From Thereva unica (Eukaryota > Arthropoda > Insecta > Diptera > Therevidae): DNA of 64,000 nt. The position numbers and the translations under genes were made by a program. Below are positions 44,085-53,554 of the stretch, one piece after another. The stretch's first letter is position 1, and each line of letters begins with the position of its first letter. The notes below the pieces were generated by a model. That model was not told where the DNA came from. It saw only the letters and a program-made list of their open reading frames with translations, and did no database searches. The DNA lies in the NCBI GenBank assembly GCA_949987705.1, contig OX465284.1, forward strand, positions 69,549,470-69,613,469, read 5' to 3'.

Positions 44085-44089
44085 TCCGT
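44085..44089. other. 5-bp target-site duplication TCCGT (right)
   Basis: It matches 38209-38213 and fixes the right edge of the BEL element. Confidence 0.9.
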
Positions 44090-44469
44090 AATTTCAATTC
44101 GTGATACTGACAACTTTAATGGGTGTTTTTTTCACCTACTTAACCAAGTAATTAAACTAATTATAACAACAAACTTGTAGCACGATAATTTACCTGACAT
44201 AAAACATTAAACAGCTCAACTAACAGCTCACAAGTTCAAGTAAACAAAAATCTATATCGGGTAAACTAATAGCCAATAATTAAATCTAATTAAGTCCTCA
44301 AAACTGAATAATTGAGTTATTACCTTCACCAAAAATAAAACAACAGCAAAAAAAAAAACAACAAATTACCAACAATCAATTACACACAAGAAAATATCAA
44401 TCCAATTTCAGAGCATGGTAAAAATGCCACATTTTGTAGTAATCATTGTGATATTAAACAACAGATCTA

Positions 44470-44707
44470 CAGTAAAAAGCCAGAAGTGCTTAAGTGCAAA
44501 TTTGACGATTTTGAGTTTATTGCATTTTTGTATTCAGTATGTTATTCTTAATCATTGCTATAATTCTTATCTTAAACTGAGCTGTGGTTGCTGAGTTATT
44601 GAACCGGCAAAAGTGGATTTGTGCACAATTCTGTATCTAAAAAAAACTTTGAGGGCGATTTTCTCGAAACGCATATTTTGCACTTAAGCACTTCTGGCTG
44701 GGTACTG
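44470..44707. mobile_element. 238-bp Tc1/mariner-type MITE
   Basis: The left end reads CAGTAAAAAGCCAGAAGTGC and the right end, reverse-complemented, reads CAGTACCCAGCCAGAAGTGC. The inverted repeat continues to about 30-31 bp (…TTAAGTGCAAA). TA flanks both sides (44468-44469 and 44708-44709). CAGT-type ends with a TA duplication are typical of Tc1/mariner-mobilised elements. There is no coding content. Confidence 0.85.
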
Positions 44708-44709
44708 TA

Positions 44710-46740
44710 GAGATGTCAGTAGTTGACATTAAACAAAGATAAACTACTGTCGTACAGCGGCAGCAGCGCCGGCCGAGTTAATTCATAAATAATTCCCGGG
44801 ATTTATTCACCGCCTAATTGGAAACCTACATGTGAGCGGCAGTCAATCACGGTCACTAGTCCCATGATTTACGTGAATTATACGCCATCAAAAGACATTG
44901 GCGGAGTTCGACGGACGGCCGGTGCCGGTGGGACGGCGGGTGGTGAATGGATACCATTATTTCCCCTTCAATTGTCATCGGCGACGTCGTGAAATTGACG
45001 CAATGTTTTATTCCATTAAATTGATTAAAGCCAATCGCCGCATTTCATGCTCCTGTTTGCATAATTAACTGAATCATGCCGGCAGACAAAAAAGGGATAA
45101 AACTCGATAAAGGATCCACCCACGCCCTTCGCACCTTTGTTGGACGCGATCCCCACCCACTTGCTGCCTACTACTATCGGGGGATGAAATATGGCCCCAA
45201 ATGAGCATATTCCAGGCGAAAGTAATCAACTCGAAAACGAGGACTCACAACAACCCCCAGTCACGGCCACCCCTTTTCCGGTTTTATCCGTCCGCTTTTG
45301 GGCAGGATAAACAACTCGAAACAAAACACTGCGCACCCCCGCTCCGGAACGGCCCCGTTAATAGTTCCTTTCGCTGCACAATGGCCGAAGGGTGATGGGT
45401 GCGCAGCGACGAGGACTGCGGCCATCTCTCCACGGAACACGCGTCCAGAATAAAAAGGCGAAAATGGAGTTAACAGCCCGCAAACGGGCGGCGGTGTCTG
45501 TCCATTCCCGTGCGCCGAAGGGCAGCGTGTGTGTTCTGTTAATTCGCCCCCTACACAGCCCTTAAACTGTTCGTTCGCTACATGCTGCTGTGAAGGGTTG
45601 CAAGAAGGAAATGACCGACCATGTCCACCACGTCGCCTTATCACAGCTCCTTGCCAGCCCCTGTCCACCGCAGGTCCTCTTCGCCCTCGATGCTCACCCT
45701 CGGACATCGTTGACCAAATGGCCCGAATTTGTTTCGATGTCATTCCGGGGCGTTTATCCGTCATTTTACACCTTCGGACGTCATTACGCCAAAGAGTGGG
45801 GACGTCCGGCGCCGGGTCAAGGCTGGTCAGGAGGGAGATAATTTATACAAAGTGGCAAATTGAACCTTTTCAGCCCCAGTGTTGTGTGGCAGGGCTTATC
45901 GGGCTCAGGGCTAATGAGTTAAAGTTTAATTTCTTCTGAGGGGATTATCTGTCGGGATATTCGTTTCCGGGGCAATGTGCTGCGAAGCCCCCAAACCCCC
46001 TCCCCCCGCCTTCGGGGAGCACAGGACCCACAACATGGCGTGGGGACTCATTTGGAGTTGATTCTCTCGTAGATGATTTCGGTCGTTTTGGAGGTTGAAT
46101 GCTGATTAAATTAATTATATTTGATTTTCTTTATGGAGCGGATACACCAGCCCAGACATTCGCCTTGACAGATGGTCGTTATGGTCGGACGTAAGCTCAA
46201 GAGAGCAATAAAGTTGCGTTTATGTATTTTTTGTGGCCAATTTCTACAGAGGCCTATACTTTACCCTGAATATTTTAGTGCGACCGTCGGTTATATGCAT
46301 GCCCGCCTGGAATGGAGCATTAAGATTTTTGGTTTAGTATAGAAAAATTTTGGGGTTTTGAGGGGGTGTGGCGAATATACACCAAATCAAATTAACCCTT
46401 TTTAATCATTCTACTAAAGTGGCCCATGAGATTGCTGTATAGAAAAAAACTAACTGCATTAATATTATAAACAAACAAACAGGAAACAGTAATATGCCTG
46501 TTCACAAGGTTGTATGGGTGGGAGTAAACAAATTTCCTTTGGGAAATGATTCACAATTAATTTTTGTCGAAACCATATATCACTTACACAAGTAAGGGAT
46601 GGCCAAATTGGTGCAGTATTTTTCTGTAGTAAGAACCTTAGTAGCTTTCGGGAAGCAATATAATTTCGCCTGGATCAAATTATTATAGGATTTAGGCATA
46701 CATCGACGGTCAACTACAACTCTGTCCACAGTCTACACCT
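44710..46740. other. No gene recognised
   Basis: Locally GC-rich, apparently single-copy DNA between elements, with long overlapping frames on both strands (for example a 167-codon minus-strand frame at 45261-45764). These show no domain, signal or splice structure and look like by-products of GC-rich composition. Confidence 0.45.
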
Positions 46741-46744
46741 ACTG

Positions 46745-47995
46745 TTGAGCTTTTCGATACTAACAAAATTTCAACCAAAAATTAGTTTATTGAAAGGGTA
46801 TAGCTTCGTCGAAGATGTGCTGCAACGAATGAGTCAAAGGGTATTTATATTTGAGAAATCGAAGAATGTGGTTTCTCTTCAAACACCCAAGATTCGTCGA
46901 ACACTACGTTTTGATCAATACAAGATTCCGATCGACGCTCGCAATCGGATCAGACCATTATCTTGTTCGAGCAAAATAACAGATGCGATTACCAAGAGGG
47001 AAGAAAACAGCGCCACCACCAGCCAAATTGGGCGTGATTCGAGTTTCAAATGGCATCCAACAGGTTCGCGTCGCTCGCAATTAGTGATGAGCAAGACTGT
47101 TCTTGCACATTCAGTAGACCAAGGCAAGACTGTAAAACTTGTTGCAAGACTTTTTGCTCATCACTGCAAGACTTTTGGCACTTAATGATAAGCAAAAAGT
47201 CGTTTTATCTTGTTCTTGTAGCCTTGTTTTGTCCTGTCTTGACTTGGTGTTGCTTTGGTCTTCCTAAATGTGTAAGAAAAGGCAAAATTGCAAGGCCAGT
47301 CGTGCTCATCACTGCTCGCAATACCGAACGATATCGAATAGAAGAAAGGCAATTGTCGGAGTCCATTGTTGGGTGTGCAATGGAATTGTGTCCACCTATC
47401 CGAAAACGAACGCAACCATGGATCTCGAACTGCTGTCTAGACCTCGTCGATCGGAAACGAATGAAACACGTCGGTTTCGAGCAATACCGCCGATTGAATC
47501 GGAACGGGAGGCGTACTGAAATAACGTTGCGGCCGACGTAGAAGTACCGCACGCTGTACCAGACAATCCGGCGGTTAGGCGATAAAGCGACATAAAAAAA
47601 TCGGAAAGACCTCTCCCCATGGGCGCCTGTAGCGGTGGAGAGTTCTTCCACCAGCTGTACACCAGCACCCGAACCGCCGAATATCGAACAGCCGACGAAT
47701 CAGTTTATCGATCCCGAACCGACAATTATCAAGGTGAAGACGGCAAAAAAAAACGCTGAAACATTAAAAAGTTCAAGTAACCGCCGAGATAATCAAAGCC
47801 GGAAGTGATGTCTGGCTAAAGAATATCTAAGGCGACTTAAAGAATCAATGATTATCAGTTATAGAGGCTCAAGACGTCGCCAAAAATCGTCAAGAAGGGG
47901 AACGAATCGTGAATGGAGTTGGAGACCCAGCAGCGTATCCAACGTATCCGGCGTATCAGACCGCCAGCTAACGGATTAAACAAGAAGAAGAAATT
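46745..47995 (+). pseudogene. RTE-type family F copy, strongly decayed
   Basis: The 3' end (47800-47985) matches 52040-52250 closely ('ctggctaaagaatatc', 'gctcaagacgtcgccaaaaat', 'gatcgccagctaacgga' against variants here) and ends in the same A/AAG-rich tail. The upstream portion reads in pieces such as 'TNATMDLELLSRPRRSETNE' but shows no RT core. A hAT-type MITE interrupts it at 47082-47314. Assignment to the RTE-type lineage comes from the better family F copy at 51.2-52.26 kb. Confidence 0.55.
47082..47314. mobile_element. 233-bp hAT-type MITE with perfect 8-bp TSD
   Basis: The ends are TAGTGATGAGCAAGAC and, reverse-complemented from the right, CAGTGATGAGCACGAC. The 8-bp string CTCGCAAT occurs at 47074-47081 and 47315-47322. 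An 8-bp duplication and (C/T)AGTG ends are diagnostic of hAT. It is non-coding and rich in CAAGAC repeats. A diverged relative lies at 35854-36031. Confidence 0.9.
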
Positions 47996-48224
47996 TCATT
48001 AGGCACACATCTTGAACTACTCATGTAGTCCGCCCAAGGATTTGGAGGATCTCCAACGTTCAGTACAGTTTAATAGACTTTGATCGTAAAGATCCCTCCT
48101 CACTAAACTGCCGGTTTAGGATAGATAAATTCAGGGGCACTCTATGGAGAGTGGGTATAGATTTTCCGCTTCAGGTTGAACGATCCATCCATCTGCACAG
48201 GATTCGATAAAGAGAGCGTGGAGC

Positions 48225-48350
48225 ATCTTCTTCTTGAATGACTGTACAACCGGGATCTAGTCCTGGGCTCTCGTAACTTTACTCTCCCCCGGTCCCGATT
48301 CTGAGGCGATGTCAGTGGGGTTGGCATCTCTAAGCTCTGGGCGTCCGGAC
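48225..48350 (-). pseudogene. Family E RTE tail fragment, antisense
   Basis: On the minus strand 'cagagcttagagatgccaac', 'gacatcgcctcagaatcgggac' and 'cgagagcccaggactagatccc' parallel 30960-31045. It is a short 3'-end scrap of an RTE-type element. Confidence 0.6.
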
Positions 48351-48359
48351 CATGCTTTC

Positions 48360-50520
48360 ATCGGAGGTTAGATCTCCCCATCGTCGCACCTCATAGATAT
48401 TACCTCTATTTCACTTAGCTTCACGTTACAGTTTTATGTTTTCTGATACAGTTTCCGATTTTGGGTTTTTCAATAGAGGCGGATGCCATATCCACTAGCA
48501 AAGTACCTATCCCTGTACCCAGCTTAGAAGGCAATTCGTGACAAAGAGATCATTGTGTGAAGCAAAGGTGTTGCTGGACGGATCCCTGCTATGGCTTTCT
48601 CGAAGGTTCGTTCACTCGAGAATACCATTCTCGGATTAGAGTTTTTCGAGAACTGTTCGAGAAACTTTCGTTAATTTCGGCCTCAATACCCTAAGCCTGA
48701 CCCGAAATCGACGTAACGTAGTAAAACTGAAAATTTTCATTTCGGTCTCATTTTGCAATGTTTGCAGAGACCCGGCAGGAAAGAGGGGACTGTTTGCACA
48801 AGACGCAATTAACACAAATATTCCAACCCCTGAAGCACTCTAAATATGGCAGCCCCGGAGAAAATGGAAGAAAAATTAGTTCGTTTGGTGTGAAAAAGTC
48901 TCACTTAATCGAAAGTCGGACATCTACAGTAGCTTTTGAGACTTCCAACGTTTCAACGTGGCATCATCAGCCGATACAGGCATACACTCTGTCTATACAC
49001 AGCCGAGTTTCATCACACCAACAACCACACTTCTACCGTCCTCGCGAATCCGCCCCCCGTGAAGACGATGTTCTGTGCCGAAATTTCATTCACAACATTT
49101 CAACTGAAAATCAACATTTTAAAGAATTTTTATCGCTTTGCATAAAACTTTCACAAATCTTCTGCCGCGCAAGATTTATCGCCTGACCGCCAAAAGCCCC
49201 GAGCCCATCCATCTTCATGAGGCAGCACACTAAGTTGCGCCACCTCTCGCCCGAGCGAATAAATAAGCAACTCTCTCCGCGCTTCACTCATAAAGTTTCA
49301 TCACAAATTTTCACAAATTCGCCTTCAATTAAGATTTTTCAGCGGCAATAAAAATTTTATTCGCCGCCAAGGAACGCGGGGAGAGCGCGCGGCGCGGCTT
49401 AAAGTGATTCGTTTATTGCGTGATTTTTTAAGTTTATGTTGTCGCCTGTCAGCCACAGGTAAACACATTAACGCGCGGCATGCTTCGCCGTTCGCTCGTA
49501 AATTTATCCGAATTTAATGACTAAAAAACAAATCAGCGGCGCGAATAAAAAGGGAAATTATGAACGAGGCGAAAATCCTTGTACACTTTCCGCCATGCTG
49601 GGCCGCGCCAGTGGCAGCGAGTGAGAATCTCATTTATAAAACGTCGAAGCCAGAACGTAGCTGCTTAAGCTGTTGCCAATTTATGGCGAGAACGGGGCTA
49701 ATTTAATGAACTGCGAATTGCTCGCTGATGGCCTAGATCCAGGGCCCACGGCGAACAGACCCGAGCCGGGTTTGATCTGTTTGTTTTTTTCACCCCGGCT
49801 TGGGGCTGGGTCGGGCCGAAAGTTTGAAAGCGATTTTGTCACAGTGGAAGGAGAGGAACGCAGCTCGTTGACGAATGGATCCAAGGCTGAGACTGAGAAA
49901 TAAGCCGCGACATTGTGGGACTTTTCCACTGGATTAAGAATTCGCGATAGCTGAGAAGCTGAAGACAGAGGCTGTTTGGCCTTTCAGAACTAATGTCGAA
50001 TCAGTTCTCTTCCACGCTTTGTCGATTGGGGAGGTTATAGTAGGTATGGTGTCTTGGCTGTAAATGTTCGAAAGTCCATGACTGCCTCATATCCAAAAGA
50101 GTTATTTGGGCTGTGACCGTTTTCAATCAGAATTAAATGTCAGTTCACAATATTGCAGCTTTGGGTAGGTCTTTAACGATCCTTCTTAAAGCAAAGAAAT
50201 GCCCTGAAAGGAATACGCTGAAAACGAATGCTCATCTCTGATCGGCGGCCTTCAACGGGGACGTTAGAGAAAGCTTGGAAGCGAGAAAACTACTGCCCCT
50301 GAATATCTTGAAATGAAAACCCCTTCAGTCGAACATCCAAGATAGATTTCCTAGGATTTTGTTAAGATACCGCAGCATGGACTCAGGAACCGCCCCAAGG
50401 CAGACCAGGTTTTGTAGAGCGTTCAGCTTGGGCAATGTTTTTCAATCAAGTGTGAACATTTCCATTCGTTTATGAAAACTTAACAAGCACCTACTAGTAT
50501 AGCTATGGTGGTACTGGCTC
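48360..50520. other. No gene recognised
   Basis: Apparently single-copy, with GC-rich patches near 49.2-49.8 kb. No retroelement motif, terminal repeat or splice-bounded exon was found. Confidence 0.45.
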
Positions 50521-50534
50521 AGTCAACAGTTGTG

Positions 50535-50850
50535 GCCTCTGGTGTGGATGTGGTCTTGGGTGTGATTTAGCGCCTCCTGTATGAGATTAGTTGAACTTGT
50601 CTTTTGTCTTGTGTCTTGGATGAACGTTCATGCTGGGGAATTTTGTTGAAATTCCCTGGGGTTGGTTTGTGTCTTGGATGAGCTTTTGAGACAAGGGTGT
50701 GAAGTTCATAACTGCAATTTAACTTCATATTAGTGGGTGTGGGCGGGAGTCTATAGTTGAATTTCGTGCCAGTCTTGGATGGGATCGTATTAGGAATCTG
50801 TAGTTGAAATTTATTCTGTCCTGGGTGTCCTTGTGGGAAATCTGATCCTG
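50535..50850. repeat. Degenerate G/T-rich internal repeat
   Basis: Variants of 'gtcttggatga' and 'gttgaa(a/t)ttc' recur about every 55-110 bp, giving a repetitive minus-strand frame with no family resemblance. It is likely an old minisatellite. Confidence 0.4.
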
Positions 50851-51189
50851 GTTCCAAAGAAGGCGTATGCATTCGCTGGCATTAGTTTGCGTCTTCGTTT
50901 ACCAGAACTCTACCAAGTTTTTCAGCAATATGAAAATGACGATGAAGCCTGTTATATACATGGAGTGCATTATAAGAGCTGTACATGGTTGAGTAAAAGT
51001 GCAATCTGTGGACTAGATATTTGTTGGATTCTATGCGATTAAGATCACCAAAATAACTATGGAGGATACCGATCCAATTTTACTAGACTTGAGTCATTTA
51101 TACTTCTTTTGCTTTGAATTGCATGTTTTTGTAATATCATTTAACATTTTTACAACCATGTTGCTATACTGACCGTTACAGCTAAGCAG

Positions 51190-52258
51190 ATATACAACTA
51201 CAAATCAGGTAAATCGGGCAATTTTGAAAAAAGACGACAGACGGATTGCAAGAACTATCGCGATATTAGCGATATTCGATCGTCGACAAAGTATTTCGAA
51301 GGTCCCAGAAGCATAAAGAGAAAACGAGCTGGAAAGAACAAGCGAGATTTAGGGTATTGATCAAATAATTGCACTTCCTCCGCTAATAGAAGAAAGAATT
51401 CGTTGCGACAAACGAACAGTCGTCGTTTTCATCGATTTCAAATCCGCTTTCGTTTGAATCGATTGGAACAGCTTGTGAGCTTTGGAAACCGAATACGTGC
51501 CATTGAAAATCATCCAACTTCCAAACGTTGTTCGATGGTTTAACCAGCGGCGTTCGTATTCGAAGCGACTTATCCGACGAGTTCCCGATTCAAACGGGTG
51601 TCCGCCAGGGAGACGTCGCTGCCCCTTCGCTTCAACGTTGTGATAGACATGAAGCATTCGATGATGGACCCGGAGTTCGATACGACGACAACTTCGTAAC
51701 CGACTTAATGTTCGCCGACAAGGATGCCAAAACAACGGACATCTTATACGACATTTCCCGCATCGCCCAGTCATACGGGTTAAAACTCAATGGGGAAAAG
51801 ACCAAAGTGCTCACAACGGACGGATCGAGGGCTAATGTTCACCTCGATGGAATCCAAATCGAACAGGTTCCGATGTTCAAATATTTGGGATCATTAGTTG
51901 AGGAGACGACAGTGGTGTCGACGGCCGACATTCACAGCCGCTTCGACCAGGCGACAGCAACATTCGCCTCGCTCAAGTGGTGCATTTGAAACGAACAAAT
52001 ATTTCCATCAAAGCAAAAGTACGCCTTTACCGAACGTTGATCTTTCCGAAGAAAACCTGGCTAAAGAATATCGAGCGTGACCTAAAGAATCAACGGTTTT
52101 CAGTTACCGAGGCTCGAGACGTCGCCAAAAATAGGCAGGAATGGAAACGAATCGAGAATAGAGCTCGGAACCAGCGGCACAGACAACAGCGTATCCGTAT
52201 TGCGGGGACGTCCCTCTCCGATCGCCAGCTAACGGATCAAAGAAGAAGAAGAAGTGCC
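51190..52258 (+). pseudogene. RTE-type family F retrotransposon, internally deleted
   Basis: The frame from 51528 reads 'PIQTGVRQGDVAAPSLQRCD' (the QGD block of RT), 'FVTDLMFADKDAKTTDILYD' (catalytic box with FADK in place of FADD) and 'GLKLNGEKTKVLTTDG', then 'FKYLGSLVEETTVVSTADIH'. After a frameshift at about 51980 it continues 'KVRLYRTLIFPKKTWLKNIE', where the usual 'YGSETW' region and following residues are missing, so about 50 or more codons are deleted. The 3' end is a GAAGAAGAAG tail at 52240-52252. An upstream piece near 51.22 kb ('RRQTDCKNYRDIS') is the start of the RT. A changed catalytic Asp, frameshift and deletion leave it dead. Confidence 0.75.
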
Positions 52259-53395
52259 AACGGGATTAAGGGTTCTAAAATAGCCTAAAGTTGATTTAGG
52301 GTTCCTGTCCCAAATATCCCTGGGAGTAGAGAAGTCGCGATGGATGAGGCTCAATCTCTTCCTCGCTGTAGCCTCACAATCGCACAGCAAGTGCTTCGCT
52401 CCGCAGAACCGACACATACAAACGGCTGCCAGTCCTACTTTGTTTAAATGGTAGTTAAGCGAACAGTGGCCCGTCAGGAGCTCTGTTAATATTTTTAGCT
52501 CCCACCTCTTGAGATTTAAAAGTTTGCCCGCTTTAGTTTTATCGATTTAGATGAATCTTTAGGTTGATGCGCACCCTGGGTCCTTGTCCAGCTATGAACA
52601 AAATTGTTCTTATTTGGAAGCTTGCTAAGCTACAAAAAGATTCCGGGCCGATAGGTGATGAATTTGCCCCTACCCTATCCATGCTGTCGGCAATTTTATA
52701 ACCAATGTGCCTTCGTGGCTCGAATCCACATCAGCACGACATTTTTGTTCCTGCTGAGTGATTTCAGAGATAAGAGACACTTCAGGATAGTCTTTGATGA
52801 CACCCTGTGAGGTTTAATGGCCATCAGAGCAGTACCTCAGCCTGAAAACAGTGGGGTCAGTGCCTCGAGCCATGGATATTTTGCTCCTTGGGCCATATAC
52901 GCACAGCCCTATCCCTTTATCGGTTTTGGAACTGTCCCGTGGCTCCCGTAGACGCAACGCCCCGCAAGAGCGTCCCTTTTCACTACCAGGTGTAGCAGAA
53001 GGAGGTTCAGTAGGTCCTCCATAGCCGCAATCGGACAGGTGCTTTTGGCCCCTGTGATACCAAGACAGGCCAGTCTTTGCACCATGGCCAGCTTAATCAT
53101 AATCTGCGTTACTCTTTTGTTTGGTCTTGACCCACAATGCGATGGATGCATACGTGACCATGAGCCTTACGACCGTTGTATATATGTAGCCAAAACATTA
53201 ATCTGGGTTTGGAACCCCAGGTTTTCCCTACTAATTGACGACAAATATGGATAAATGTAATTGCCTTGGCAGTTAATCTCTCCATCTGGGGTTTCCATGA
53301 TCCCGGATTCCGGATTATGCCTAGATATTGGTGGGATTATGCCATTGGTGAATTGTAATGTCGACTGAGTAGACGTGCCTACGTAGAGCTCCCGG
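52230..53395 (-). pseudogene. Family A-like RNase H non-LTR remnant, antisense
   Basis: On the minus strand from 53.39 kb, the RT thumb region is seen as 'ENLGFQTQINVLATYI' (broken). A clean frame from 53151 gives 'QIMIKLAMVQRLACLGITGA' and 'AAMEDLLNLLLLHLVVK', the characteristic segment between RT and RNase H. RNase H-like 'GLCVYGPRSKISMARGTDPT' follows near 52.9 kb. Finally a frame from 52417, 'CRFCGAKHLLCDCEATARKR', is the cysteine-rich C-terminus. It is related to but distinct from the 3-6 kb family A copy. A CR1-type element begins at its upstream side. Confidence 0.75.
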
Positions 53396-53554
53396 TTTTT
53401 TTTAAATTATCCGTTTACATCCTTAATTCGGAACCATTTTTCCGGTCGCCAAGTATTTATTACCAAGTTTATTTCCACTTTTGTGTTAAACCCGGAGTGC
53501 GATTGTGCTTTTTCCTTTTTTTTCCGTCCTTTATTTTTTTTTTCCTGCTTCTAA

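Noticed and set aside
45261..45764. 167-codon minus-strand frame as a gene
   Set aside because: GC-rich DNA with overlapping frames on both strands, no domain, no splice signals, and an odd composition.
51170..51181. TGACCGTTACA as an end of the same LTR element as at 60779
   Set aside because: Only about 12 bases match and flanking sequence shows no similarity; likely coincidence.
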